Shown: positions 9,716 through 17,754, counted from the first letter of the stretch. The stretch is DNA of 33,792 nucleotides from Deltaproteobacteria bacterium (GCA_019310535.1 JAFDED010000046.1:1-33792); one strand, 5' to 3'. The notes: generated from the letters alone by a model not told the origin. Numbers and translations are program-made.

Positions 9716-9753
9716 AATAAGACAGGCAGGGTATTGCCCCTGCCTGTCTTATT
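9716..9753 (-). terminator. Rho-independent terminator of the HU gene
   Basis: A perfect 16-bp inverted repeat (9716-9731 with 9738-9753) and a 6-base loop. Read on the minus strand, the stem is followed by TTATTTT, so it serves the HU gene ending at 9773. On the plus strand it is not followed by a T run, but its strength may also stop read-through from the adenine deaminase gene. Confidence 0.85.
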
Positions 9754-9772
9754 CTCAAGAACCGTAATGACG

Positions 9773-10045
9773 TTATTTGACAGATTCTTTCATAGCCTTC
9801 CCTGGCTTGAATTTGGCCACTTTGGAGGCGGGAATCTTAATGACTTTCCCGTCTCGAGGGTTTCTTCCCTTTCTTTCCGCTCGCTTGCTGACGGAAAACG
9901 TGCCAAAACCAACCAGCGTTACCTTCTCGCCTTTCTTCAAAGCCATGGTGATGCCATCTGTAAAGCCTTTTAACGCCTTTTCCGCGGCAGCTTTACTGAT
10001 CCCTGATGTCCCTGCCATTTTGGCAACCAATTCAGCTTTTGTCAT
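9773..10045 (-). CDS. hup: HU family DNA-binding protein
   Basis: 90 residues, the standard size. Begins MTKAELVAKMAG, helices with AAAEKALKGF, the conserved VTLVGFGTFSV and the DNA-binding arm RAERKGRNPRDGKVIKIPA, ending VAKFKPGKAMKESV. It forms a dimer that bends and compacts DNA in the nucleoid. AGGAGGG sits just upstream of the ATG. A strong terminator follows (9716-9753) and a near-consensus promoter lies about 200 bases upstream, leaving a long leader. HU rather than IHF because of the simple N-terminus and the arm sequence, but the two are hard to separate by eye. Confidence 0.95.
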   Translation of the reverse strand: MTKAELVAKMAGTSGISKAAAEKALKGFTDGITMALKKGEKVTLVGFGTFSVSKRAERKGRNPRDGKVIKIPASKVAKFKPGKAMKESVK

Positions 10046-10253
10046 ATTTGAACCCTCCTATGCGTGTCCCCGATGTCCCTAATACTAATAGACCGGATAG
10101 TAAAAATAAAAACAAGTATCTTCCCGCCGCTGCTTTTCTTTCCCACCTCCTTTATGACTCTTTCGAATATGGAATAAACTAGTTCATTTTTCTCCTCACA
10201 CTGTCCCTGAATTAAGGATTGCATTGCATTGTTGAATATCATTCGATTTTATT

Positions 10254-10282
10254 TTTATAGCGAAACCTGTTGCCCATGTCAA
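10254..10282 (-). promoter_or_regulatory. Near-consensus sigma70 promoter for the HU gene
   Basis: On the minus strand TTGACA (10282-10277), a 17-base spacer and TATAAA (10259-10254). Transcription would start near 10247, about 200 bases before the HU start codon, giving a long leader that holds a 66-codon open frame. The rest of 10046-10602 (557 bases with no confident gene) is AT-rich; I see no plus-strand promoter of comparable quality for the binding-protein gene at 10603. Confidence 0.75.
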
Positions 10283-10602
10283 GCAATTTTCCCATCCATA
10301 ATGATTTTTTCTGCTTGACGATTGCGTCACATTTGAAATTTGGATCATAACATGTGAATACAATGCTGTTTTTAGATGATGCGGGCATATAAGCACTAGT
10401 TGTTTATTTTCAACTATTCTTCTGATAAGATACGCTGTCTTTATGACCCGATGGGGAATCGAAAATCCTGGATGATCTCCCTATTTCGTGTGGTGTCAGC
10501 CGGATGTCAAATAGAGAAAAAAAGATTTCGACAAAGTATTGACCATTATGAGGCCGATATGATAAATAAGCTTCAACTTTATGACGAAAGCGAGCTATTG
10601 AA

Positions 10603-11589
10603 ATGAACAGAATAGTCAAGTACGGGTTCCGGGTATTTTTTCTGGGTATTGGTTTTCTTTTCCCTGTTGGCGCGCAGGCCGATTTTCCAGATCGTCCCAT
10701 TCTTTACGTCGTCTGTGAAACTCCGGGCAGTCATGTGGATGAAATGTCACGTCGCCAACAGCCAGCACTGAAAGATATCCTGGGGGCACCGGTGGTGATC
10801 ACGTATCGAACCGGTGGCGACGGTTCATCGTGTTGGTCATTCCTGGCGCGCTCTCACTCGGAAGGATATGTAGTTTCCAGCATGGTGCTGCCCCTCCTTA
10901 TCCTAAATCCACTCGTGAGAAAGAACGTGGGCTATGATCCGGACGAATTCCTCCCTCTAGTTATTTATCAGAGCATCCCCATCGGGCTGGCGGTTCGACG
11001 AGATCATCCAGCGAAGAGCTTTGATGGCTTTATTGCTTTGGCGAGACAATATCCCCGGCGAATCAAAGTCGGTGTGGACGCTCGATACAGCCCTCAATAT
11101 TTAGCACTTTATCAGTTTCAAAAACGTGCCGGGATTGAACTGACTACGGTAATATTTGCTGGTCCGGCCAAGCAAATGGCGGGATTTCGCTCCAAGGAAG
11201 TTGAGGCGGTCATGGCCCGTTCTACAGATCTGGTAGCCCGTGCTACAGATTTTCGGATTTTGGCCATAGGCACGCAGGAGAGACTGGACATATTTCCAAC
11301 TGTACCCACTTTCGTAGAAAAGGGCATTGAAATCTTTCCCCGCATTGATCTGGGGGTGTGCATCCGTAAGGGCGTTCCCCAAGAGAGGGTCCGCGTGCTG
11401 GAAAGGGCGTTCCTCCAGATCGCACAACAGAATATTTTAGATAACGAATTGAGAAAAAAAGGCTTTATTCCTCTGGCGATAGGAAGCAGTCAGTCTCTTA
11501 TCCTGATGGAGGAAATGAAAAAAGAGTTCAAACAATTGATTGCTGAAATCGATATTTCCCAGGGTTGGTCATATGAAATCAAGGAATAA
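10603..11589 (+). CDS. Tripartite tricarboxylate transporter substrate-binding protein (TctC/Bug family)
   Basis: 328 residues, normal family length. An N-terminal signal peptide (basic start, hydrophobic 9-22) probably ends at AQA-D (residue 26/27), then the TctC opening FPDRPILYVV; LGAPVVITYRTGGDGSS is the equivalent of the ligand-binding NxxGAGG loop, followed by YVVSSMVLPLLILNPLV and YDPDEFLPLV, all in family order. The family binds carboxylates such as citrate, tricarballylate or aromatic acids in the periplasm. No tctA or tctB permease gene is in the window, so it is an orphan binding protein; such orphans often act as sensors or share a permease elsewhere. A histidine phosphatase gene follows after 11 bases. 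Confidence 0.88.
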   Translation: MNRIVKYGFRVFFLGIGFLFPVGAQADFPDRPILYVVCETPGSHVDEMSRRQQPALKDILGAPVVITYRTGGDGSSCWSFLARSHSEGYVVSSMVLPLLILNPLVRKNVGYDPDEFLPLVIYQSIPIGLAVRRDHPAKSFDGFIALARQYPRRIKVGVDARYSPQYLALYQFQKRAGIELTTVIFAGPAKQMAGFRSKEVEAVMARSTDLVARATDFRILAIGTQERLDIFPTVPTFVEKGIEIFPRIDLGVCIRKGVPQERVRVLERAFLQIAQQNILDNELRKKGFIPLAIGSSQSLILMEEMKKEFKQLIAEIDISQGWSYEIKE

Positions 11590-11600
11590 AAGGCATCTCA

Positions 11601-12218
11601 ATGACGCATATCTATCTTGTTCGACATGCAGAATCCTCTTGGAACCCCATTAAGAGGCTCCAGGGCGTGCAGGATCCGCCACTGAGCGTCAAGGGGAGGC
11701 AGCAGGCTAAACGGGTGGGACAAAGGTTTCGGGACATTCGTCTTGATGCGATATATTCCAGTAATCTGACCAGGGCATTTCAAACAGCAGAAGCCATAGC
11801 CCGTGCCACAGGCCTTTCCGTGGTGGTGGAAGAAGGTCTTCAGGAGATTTCGTTTGGAGAGTGGGAAGGAATGCTTATTCCCGAGGTGGATCTGGACGGC
11901 TATCACACCTTTCTTGAGTACTGGGTTCACCGGGTGAAATACCAACCTGTCTCAGGTTCTGAGTCGCTGGAAACTTGCCGTGACCGCATGGTGGGAGCCA
12001 TTTCCCGCATCATTCAGCGACATTCCGACGGCAGTGTAGCCGTTGTTTCCCATGGCTCTGCGCTATCTCTTTTTTTCCAATATGTGTTGGAGACACCGCT
12101 GGAAAACATGTGGCGCATGCAGCCCAATAATTGCTCTATCAGCCTGGTTACAGCCAAAAAAAGGGAACTGAAAATGAATTTCTACAACGACACATGCCAC
12201 TTGGAAGACCGCCCATAG
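11601..12218 (+). CDS. Histidine phosphatase family protein (phosphoglycerate mutase-like)
   Basis: 205 residues of the branch-1 histidine phosphatase superfamily. It begins IYLVRHAESSWN with the phospho-accepting His9 in the RHA motif; the SNLTRAFQTAE segment, the acid LQEISFGEWEG (about 80-90) and VVSHGSAL with the second catalytic His151 follow. Members are broad-range phosphatases or cofactor-dependent phosphoglycerate mutases; the length and GEWEG motif fit the CobC/PhoE-like phosphatase group, substrate unknown. It lies 11 bases after the TctC-type gene, so they are likely cotranscribed. Confidence 0.92.
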   Translation: MTHIYLVRHAESSWNPIKRLQGVQDPPLSVKGRQQAKRVGQRFRDIRLDAIYSSNLTRAFQTAEAIARATGLSVVVEEGLQEISFGEWEGMLIPEVDLDGYHTFLEYWVHRVKYQPVSGSESLETCRDRMVGAISRIIQRHSDGSVAVVSHGSALSLFFQYVLETPLENMWRMQPNNCSISLVTAKKRELKMNFYNDTCHLEDRP

Positions 12219-12348
12219 GGATTTTTCTGCATTTGTGCGTCGAAAACAAAGAACTTCATGCCATATACATAGTGCATCGGGCGCGTGAACATTTTATCGC
12301 AACATATCCCGAACAACGATTGCGCCGGACTCCTGTGGTCTTTTCCTG

Positions 12349-12623
12349 ATTATTGTTGAATATATTAAATCCAGCATAAAGTGCCTGCTGGTTCAAATCC
12401 AAAAGCTTTCTCTTCCCTCGCGGAAAGTTTTCCTGGAGAAGCCCAATAAATGTTTTACGTTTCACCAGTCCGGAAGTATGGATAAAGGCTCCCAGCATGA
12501 CCATGTTGTTTGCGCGAATTTCACCCCGTCCTTCGGCCAATTGCCAGGCCGGGACCACCCACCGCGCATCATATTTACGATGACCGCCGGCAGCTCGCAG
12601 CGGGCCAAAAAAGAATTACCCTC
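12349..12623 (-). pseudogene. Remnant of 2-ketoisovalerate:ferredoxin oxidoreductase genes (VorB-like piece joined to VorC-like piece)
   Basis: On the minus strand 12623-12560 reads SFLARCELPAVIVNMMRGG, which matches the alpha subunit (VorB) segment of the form SYLAGAELPCVIVNVMRGG. It is preceded by an in-frame stop (12624-12626). Directly after it, in another frame, 12558-12349 reads PAWQLAEGRGEIRANNMVML and LLQENFPRG...LDLNQQALYAGF, the C-terminal part of the gamma subunit (PorG/VorC form: ANMVMLGA...). The beta subunit and most of alpha are missing, so a deletion joined two broken genes. The surrounding 12219-12885 interval has no other convincing gene; its right part is AT-rich. Family assignment is from memory of the motifs. 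Confidence 0.65.
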
Positions 12624-12885
12624 CTACTTAATTGATAACGATCATTCCCCTGATTTTGGCCAATAACACTCCCTCTCAGCCTGAGCCTTCATGCACTCAG
12701 CGCAGTGGGATTGGCATAAAATATCATCAAATAATACGTAACAACAGATATCAAATAATCCTTTTTACACCATGGGATACTATGCTTGAGGTTTCTTCAA
12801 GGATCCGCCTGCCGTATGACAGGTTCTTTGCTTCCATGCTAAATCCGCTACCTGCATAAAGGCGACGCATAAGGGTTTGAAACCT

Positions 12886-13278
12886 TCAGTTTTTTTTATG
12901 TTCATTGACGTATCGTTCGTATTCGGTGGCGGTCTTGAGCTCTCGGGTTTCTTCAGGATCAGCAATTTTAATAACCAACATCCAGCCGCGGTGGTACGGA
13001 TCGCCATTGATGATTTCAGGCTCGACGGCAAGATCCTCATTCACCTCCAGAATCTCTCCGCTGACAGGGGAAAGGAGTTCGGTTACTGTCTGCACCGACT
13101 CCAGCGAGCCAAAAACCTCGTATTGGATGACCTCCTCGCCTTCCGATGGCAGTTCCACAGACAGAATATTTCCAAGGTCCTCCAAAGCATACTCTGTGAT
13201 ACCGATGGTGGCCACCTTGCCTTCCATTTTCACCCAGGTGTGTTCCACACTGTACAAGAAATCATCCGGAAATTCCAT
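12886..13278 (-). CDS. GcvH-like protein lacking the lipoyl lysine
   Basis: 130 residues with the full H-protein fold: FLYSVEHTWVKMEG, ATIGITEYALEDLGNILSVELP, SPVSGEILEVNEDL and PYHRGWMLVIKI. In the glycine cleavage system the H protein carries a lipoyl group on the Lys of ESVKxxS; here the site reads LESVQTVTELLSPVSGE, with Gln63 (codon CAG, 13092-13090) and no nearby Lys, so it cannot be lipoylated normally. No gcvT or gcvP genes are present. GGAGGAGG precedes the ATG, and the gene is 26 bases downstream of efp in one minus-strand run. It may be a non-catalytic H-protein paralogue or an inactive copy. Confidence 0.9.
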   Translation of the reverse strand: MEFPDDFLYSVEHTWVKMEGKVATIGITEYALEDLGNILSVELPSEGEEVIQYEVFGSLESVQTVTELLSPVSGEILEVNEDLAVEPEIINGDPYHRGWMLVIKIADPEETRELKTATEYERYVNEHKKN

Positions 13279-13304
13279 TCATCCTCCTCCGCGTCATTTC
13301 CCGG

Positions 13305-13871
13305 CTATTTGGCGCTAATACGCTCGGTGTAAGTCCTCGTTCGCGTATCGATTTTGATGATATCACCCTCATTAATGAACAGGGGAACCTGGATCACCGC
13401 CCCAGTCTCCAGGGTAGCAGGTTTGCTTCCTCCACTGGCCGTATCTCCCCTGACGCCAGGATCCGTCCGGGCAACGGTCATGTTAACGAAAATGGGCAAA
13501 TCAATGGCCACAGGATTGTTGTTGTGAAATAGGATACGGATTATCAAATTTTCAGTCAGGAAGTTCCTGTTGTCCCCTACCTGATCGTCGGTGAGGAATA
13601 ATTGTTCGAATGTGCCGGTGTCCATAAAATGAAATCGGTTTTCTTCCTGGTAAAGGAATTGCATTTCCCTTTCTTCAAGGTCGGGCGTATCCACCCGTTC
13701 CCCCGCACGGAACGTCTTATCTTGCATGTTACCGGAGACCAGGCTCTTAAGACGGGTGCGGACGAAAGCGCCTCCTTTGCCAGGTTTCACGTGCTGGAAA
13801 TCCACGATGATAAAGGGCTCACCCTCCAGTTCTATTTTGAGGCCTTTTCGAAAATCTGATGTTGAGATCAT
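13305..13871 (-). CDS. efp: Elongation factor P
   Basis: 188 residues, three beta-barrel domains of tRNA-like shape that relieve ribosome stalling at consecutive prolines. Starts MISTSDFRKGLKI; the modification loop is KPGKGGAF with Lys32 (position of the lysylated or otherwise modified Lys34 of E. coli), then RTRLKSLVSG and FRAGERV; the C-terminal GDIIKIDTRTRTYTERI is intact. The ATG at 13871 follows GGGGAGAAAGG. It stands between the M24 peptidase gene (86 bases upstream) and gcvH-like (26 bases downstream); aroQ-peptidase-efp is a conserved gene order. Confidence 0.97.
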   Translation of the reverse strand: MISTSDFRKGLKIELEGEPFIIVDFQHVKPGKGGAFVRTRLKSLVSGNMQDKTFRAGERVDTPDLEEREMQFLYQEENRFHFMDTGTFEQLFLTDDQVGDNRNFLTENLIIRILFHNNNPVAIDLPIFVNMTVARTDPGVRGDTASGGSKPATLETGAVIQVPLFINEGDIIKIDTRTRTYTERISAK

Positions 13872-13957
13872 GCCTTTCTCCCCGAATGCTTAGTTCAAAT
13901 GTGTTAACCGGCTTTTCTCTCACTGTTCATAGATTCAATGTACAATAACATAAACAA

Positions 13958-15061
13958 TCAACATGAAATCAAGCTTTTTGGCAAATAGGTGAGTATTTCG
14001 CATCCCTCAGCGGTTACCGCCACCATGTGCTCTAACCTCACGCCGCCCCATCCTGGGATGTAAATGCCGGGCTCCACAGTAAACACCATGCCCTCTTCAA
14101 TGGTTCCCTCCACGTCAGGGGTCAGCTGAGGCTCTTCGTGCACATTCATTCCTACGCCATGCCCAAGGCCATGTCCAAAGTATGCTCCATATCCGGCCTC
14201 CTGAATGGTGTTTCGTGCTATAGAGTCGATCTGGGCCAGCGGTACACCAGGCCGAATGGCATGCATAGCCCTTTTTTGGGCCTCCAGCACCACTGCGTGG
14301 ATTTTTTCCTGTTCCTCTGATGGCCGGCCCACCACCATGGTGCAAGTTTCATCGGAGTTGTATCCGTTGACACTGGCCCCAAAGTCCACCACCACCAGAT
14401 CACCGGGACGTAGCTTTCGCCGTCCCGCGGTCCAGTGGGGCAGGGCGCTGCGATCACCCGAGGCAACTATGGTATCGAAGCCGGTCCGCTGAGCTCCCCG
14501 GCGCCGCATGGCATACTCCAATTCCACCGCAATCTGACGTTCTTCCGCACCCGCTGCGATTCGCGGTAGAACTTCCTGGAAGCTCTCCGATGCCACGCGG
14601 ATGGCCTCACGTATGAACGTCAGCTCGGAAGGTTCCTTGAGGGCGCGAATCCCTGCCAGACTCTGATTTAACGGCACGAGGTGCACCTCAGGAAGGCTTT
14701 CCCGGAGCTTTTCGAAAAAAGCCAGAGTCACTATGTGGGCCTCAATGGCCACATCTCGGACCCCCGCGGCTTCCAGCGCATCCTTGATCCCATCCAGTTT
14801 TTTGCGGTATTCCCTAACGGTGGATTTTTGAACTTCCTCCCGGGCTTGGAATGTGTAACGGGAATCGCACAGGAATAGATCCTCCCCCCACTCCTCTCTG
14901 GCTATGAGGAGGACGGCGTCGCTGCCGCTAAAGCCTGTCAGGTAACGTATGGTATCAACATCAAGCACCAGGAAAACAGCGGCGTTCGCCTCCCGGAGGT
15001 ATTCCCGTATTTTTCTTCGCCGCTTTACCACGTCCATCTGGAATTGTCCCCACCGAACCAT
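13958..15061 (-). CDS. Xaa-Pro aminopeptidase (M24 family)
   Basis: 367 residues. An N-terminal creatinase-like domain (about 10-135) is followed by the pita-bread metallopeptidase domain. Metal ligands are visible: VVVDFGAS (Asp226), NSDET (Asp237), FGHGLGHGVG (about 296-304), TVEPGIY (Glu330) and RLEHM (Glu344). It removes N-terminal residues preceding proline, in the cytosol; size and motif spacing fit PepQ/YpdF-type enzymes. The start at 15061 is preceded by AGGA; a Met at residue 9 is a second possibility. It is 86 bases upstream of efp on the same strand, probably in one transcript. Confidence 0.93.
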   Translation of the reverse strand: MVRWGQFQMDVVKRRRKIREYLREANAAVFLVLDVDTIRYLTGFSGSDAVLLIAREEWGEDLFLCDSRYTFQAREEVQKSTVREYRKKLDGIKDALEAAGVRDVAIEAHIVTLAFFEKLRESLPEVHLVPLNQSLAGIRALKEPSELTFIREAIRVASESFQEVLPRIAAGAEERQIAVELEYAMRRRGAQRTGFDTIVASGDRSALPHWTAGRRKLRPGDLVVVDFGASVNGYNSDETCTMVVGRPSEEQEKIHAVVLEAQKRAMHAIRPGVPLAQIDSIARNTIQEAGYGAYFGHGLGHGVGMNVHEEPQLTPDVEGTIEEGMVFTVEPGIYIPGWGGVRLEHMVAVTAEGCEILTYLPKSLISC

Positions 15062-15272
15062 CTCGTCCTAAAGGAGCATGGTTAGTATTTGAGAATGCCA
15101 GCAAGAGAGTGTGAGGCGTGTTATAAACGCCTTTACAATGGCATGGGCAAAGCCGCGGCGAAACCGTGGCAGCCTACGTCTCATTTGCGGGTTAATCTCT
15201 CGGCCCAACCCGCCCCATAAAGTACTTCCCTGGAATTCCTATTGTTTAAGTGTTACGCAGTCTAATCCGGTT

Positions 15273-15278
15273 TGTCAA
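15273..15278 (-). promoter_or_regulatory. Consensus -35 box upstream of the peptidase-efp-gcvH run
   Basis: The minus strand reads TTGACA (15278-15273), then 17 bases, then TAACAC as a poor -10. The -35 is perfect and the -10 weak. It lies in the 240-base gap between aroQ and the peptidase gene and could start a separate transcript for peptidase-efp-gcvH. Confidence 0.35.
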
Positions 15279-15297
15279 GGAAGAGAAAAATTGGGGG

Positions 15298-15324
15298 ACT
15301 TTCAGGCCCGTTGGCCTTGAAAGT
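15298..15324. terminator. Hairpin at the 3' end of aroQ, likely bidirectional terminator
   Basis: ACTTTCAGGCC (15298-15308) pairs with GGCCTTGAAAGT (15313-15324) with one bulged base and a 4-base loop. On the plus strand it is followed by a long T run; on the minus strand, after aroQ, by CCCCCAATTTTT. The aroQ stop codon lies inside the stem. Confidence 0.6.
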
Positions 15325-15763
15325 TTTTTTTCCGCTGGCTGGCGAAAAGCAGGGCCTGAATGGCCAGCTTGTAACTGTCTGCCCCGAAGCCGCAGATCTG
15401 GCCCATGCAAGCAGCGGCAGTTACTGAGTGCCGTCGAAAGTCCTCCCTGGCGTGAATGTTGCTTAGGTGAACCTCCACTGCCGGAATGCGGCACGCTTGC
15501 AAGGCATCAAGCAGGGCGATGCTGGTATGAGTGAAACCCGCGGGGTTGATGATGAGGGCATCATACTTTTCAGCGGCCTCTTGGATGCGAGTGATCAGTT
15601 CTCCTTCGTGGTTGGACTGGAAGCAATGAACATCCACTTTATATTTTTCCCCATATTCCACCAGCAATTGATTGACTTGGCTCAAAGTAGTAGTACCATA
15701 TATTTCCGGCTCGCGCAGACCCAGCAGATTTAAATTGGGCCCGTGAATGACTAAAATTTTCAT
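15302..15763 (-). CDS. aroQ: 3-dehydroquinate dehydratase, type II
   Basis: Third step of the shikimate pathway: 3-dehydroquinate to 3-dehydroshikimate, a dodecameric cytosolic enzyme. The start at 15763 gives MKILVIHGPNLNLLGLREPE, the family's usual opening; its ATG overlaps the stop of the upstream TPR gene in an ATGA, so translation is probably coupled. 153 residues. Active-site elements: Arg17 and Tyr22 in REPEIYGTTTL, SNHEGELI, INPAGFTHTSIAL, EVHLSNIHAREDFRRHS (catalytic His and Ser region). The C-terminal tail FQGQRA is slightly longer than usual and overlaps the terminator stem. Confidence 0.97.
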   Translation of the reverse strand: MKILVIHGPNLNLLGLREPEIYGTTTLSQVNQLLVEYGEKYKVDVHCFQSNHEGELITRIQEAAEKYDALIINPAGFTHTSIALLDALQACRIPAVEVHLSNIHAREDFRRHSVTAAACMGQICGFGADSYKLAIQALLFASQRKKNFQGQRA

Positions 15764-16356
15764 GAACTGGCCCCCGTATCCAAAGCCGATTTGTTTCGCC
15801 GGATGGTTGCCAGCCATGCTTCCAGTGCTGTTAGGATCTGCTCGGGTCCGGGTTTCTCTCTCTCCACAGGAATGGCGGGCGGTATCCCTTCTGACCTCTC
15901 CACAGCGGGTGCTGGGAGTTCATGCTCGTCCCTTTGCTCCTCCTCGATTTCTTCAATCAGTTTAAATACCTGCCGCAACGATTCCGCCATAGCAGCGTTG
16001 ATCTCGCTCAATTTTGACCAGCACTCATCATTGCGGCTATCACAGGCCAGGGCCTGGATGTACCGGCGAGCTGCCTGCCGGAGTTTTCCATCCTGCTTCT
16101 CAATGTCAGCCAAAAGGAGGTACACCGGGTCTCCCCGCCGTATGAGACGCTCCACGTGTTCAAACTCTCGGCGGGCCTCCTCGATTCGGCCCAGCTTTTG
16201 CAGCGCCATTCCCAGCAAAGTCCTTTTATCCAGTGATAAAGGCGAATCCTCTAGGGAAGCGCGGCATAACGCCAGTATCTTCTCTGGATCTTCACCGCTG
16301 TGGTAAAGCTCCATAAGCCAGTGTCTTTCCATGTTGGCGCCGTTAGCTTTTATCAT
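15760..16356 (-). CDS. TPR-like protein of unknown function
   Basis: 198 residues. Helical repeats of tetratricopeptide type cover about residues 20-130 (for example SLDKRTLLGMALQKLGRIEEA and VYLLLADIEKQDGKLRQA with the Trp/Gly/Ala spacing of TPRs). A Glu-rich segment (EEIEEEQRDEHE, about 134-145) and a Pro-rich linker follow, then a C-terminal helix EQILTALEAWLATIRRNK. No signal peptide, so cytosolic. The ATG at 16356 is preceded by GGGAG at 7 bases. It overlaps aroQ by four bases (ATGA). Similar helix-tail proteins upstream of aroQ occur in deltaproteobacteria as far as I recall. Role unknown; presumably a protein-interaction scaffold. Confidence 0.75.
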   Translation of the reverse strand: MIKANGANMERHWLMELYHSGEDPEKILALCRASLEDSPLSLDKRTLLGMALQKLGRIEEARREFEHVERLIRRGDPVYLLLADIEKQDGKLRQAARRYIQALACDSRNDECWSKLSEINAAMAESLRQVFKLIEEIEEEQRDEHELPAPAVERSEGIPPAIPVEREKPGPEQILTALEAWLATIRRNKSALDTGASS

Positions 16357-16428
16357 GAATAACTCCCGGTGATTATTAAATAAATCGATTTAATGAACAG
16401 TATTAAGCTACCATACCCCGTTTTTACC

Positions 16429-16434
16429 TGTCAA
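16429..16434 (-). promoter_or_regulatory. Consensus -35 box upstream of the TPR-aroQ genes
   Basis: TTGACA on the minus strand, followed after 18 bases by TAGCTT, a weak -10; spacing fits a promoter about 50 bases upstream of the TPR start codon. I see nothing else in the 252-base gap 16357-16608. Confidence 0.35.
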
Positions 16435-16608
16435 GAGGAAAACCAATGTCCTGAAAAGCTTTTGGCGTTGCAGTCGCCTCAAGCATTCTATTATCCGTAA
16501 CAGGTGCACTGCCGGTTGCCTTTTATAAGGCAAGATGACGCGCCCGCAACAGGTCGTACGCAAAAATACTGGATGAAATGAGGCGAGTTTTCATTGGGTC
16601 GGAGGGTT

Positions 16609-17631
16609 TTAGTTAAACAGGGGATTATTCCGAAGCGTCTTTATTGCGTCTTGGTAGCCCCTGCCGAGCTGCATCCGGGCCGTGTCAGGGGTGAAGGTAA
16701 ATGTCCCGAGCGCGGGTCGTGCCAGGGGACGGCTTGGTGCGATAGCCACAATGGATGCGTCGCGAAAGCGCCTCTGGAAAGAGCGTTTTAGGGGTTTGAG
16801 GTGAACTGTGAAAATTTTCCGGATTCCCATATCATACAAGGGACGTACCGGAGTTTTCACCAGGACTGCACCGTCGCGGTGATACAAGCCCTCCATCTCC
16901 ACCGCGGGAAAGATCAAGGGGATGGATGCGCTGGCCAGCAGTAGCTTTTTGATGTCGTTGGCCGTCATGGTGTCGGTTCGATGATATCGAGTGTGCCCCC
17001 ATCTCAGCGAATCGTCCCTGCTGAATTGAAGTGTGCTGATTATCAAGGTCTTGCCACTGCTCATCAAACGGTCGAGGTCAAGGTACTGGTCAATAGTTCG
17101 CTCTAGGACACTCGCGTCGAACAATCCCTCTCGCAGAATCCGCCGCAAGCTTCCCTTTTGGCTGAAAAGATAAAACGCCATCATAGCATAACGGGTATAT
17201 CGGATAGCCCGAGCACCTTGAAAAGGCAGAGGAAGTGCAAGTAGGGCTAAATCCATTGCGGTACGGGCTGCCAATCGGCGCATCCGTGAGGTGTCCAGGC
17301 GGAGAATTTGCTCGGCGGAGACGTGACACCAGAAATTTTCTGCTCTGGCATAGTCCCCCTGACAGATGAATGCGCCATTAAGAGCTCCCACCGAGCTACC
17401 TGCCACAACCTCAAAATCCAGTCCCCACTCGAGGAAGGCGCGCCAGCATCCGATCTGGTAGGCGCCCTTGGCGCCTCCACCTGATAAACAAAGTCCGTAA
17501 TTTTTATTATTACTGAGTTTTCCCAACGCTTCCGTGTTTTTCTCCGCGACGAAATCCGCACTTTGCCATTTCAGGCCCTTGCGGATAACCGGGGAATTGT
17601 CGTTTGTCATATGGTGAGTATTATAGAACAC
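16609..17631 (-). CDS. Patatin-like phospholipase
   Basis: 340 residues. A patatin hydrolase domain: oxyanion motif GGGAKGAYQIG (51-61), nucleophile elbow GSSVG (Ser80), and the second member of the Ser-Asp dyad in HRDGAV (Asp253), with ASASIPLIFPAV before it, all in family order. Such enzymes hydrolyse acyl groups of glycerolipids. The region 120-160 contains two hydrophobic stretches, perhaps a membrane-associating insert. No signal peptide or POTRA/barrel domain, so it is a cytosolic or inner-membrane-associated type rather than a secreted PlpD. Start at GTG 17631 or ATG 17610 is undecided. It faces ccdA divergently. Confidence 0.92.
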   Translation of the reverse strand: MFYNTHHMTNDNSPVIRKGLKWQSADFVAEKNTEALGKLSNNKNYGLCLSGGGAKGAYQIGCWRAFLEWGLDFEVVAGSSVGALNGAFICQGDYARAENFWCHVSAEQILRLDTSRMRRLAARTAMDLALLALPLPFQGARAIRYTRYAMMAFYLFSQKGSLRRILREGLFDASVLERTIDQYLDLDRLMSSGKTLIISTLQFSRDDSLRWGHTRYHRTDTMTANDIKKLLLASASIPLIFPAVEMEGLYHRDGAVLVKTPVRPLYDMGIRKIFTVHLKPLKRSFQRRFRDASIVAIAPSRPLARPALGTFTFTPDTARMQLGRGYQDAIKTLRNNPLFN

Positions 17632-17673
17632 GATATCACCGCACCTGAAAACACCTGGTTAACAAAATAATCT

Positions 17674-17702
17674 TTGCAAGCTTTCCCTTTCTCGAGTAAA
17701 CT
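17674..17702 (+). promoter_or_regulatory. Predicted sigma70 promoter for ccdA
   Basis: TTGCAA (17674-17679), 17-base spacer, TAAACT (17697-17702), about 50 bases upstream of the TTG start. It lies in the divergent gap with the patatin gene. Confidence 0.5.
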
Positions 17703-17754
17703 AAATCACATGGTTCATCCTTCAACGCATTATTTCTGAAAGAAAGGCTTTTCC

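Noticed and set aside
10400..10606. 68-codon plus-strand frame ending in an ATGA overlap with the TctC-type gene
   Set aside because: It begins at TTG without ribosome site and has no recognisable motif; the overlap may be chance.
12632..12760. Minus-strand Cys-rich stretch (CQSHCAECMKAQAERECYW) upstream of the vor remnant
   Set aside because: It looks like a metal-binding tail, but there is no start codon, stops lie on both sides, and only about 40 residues are open; possibly another relic, too weak to call.
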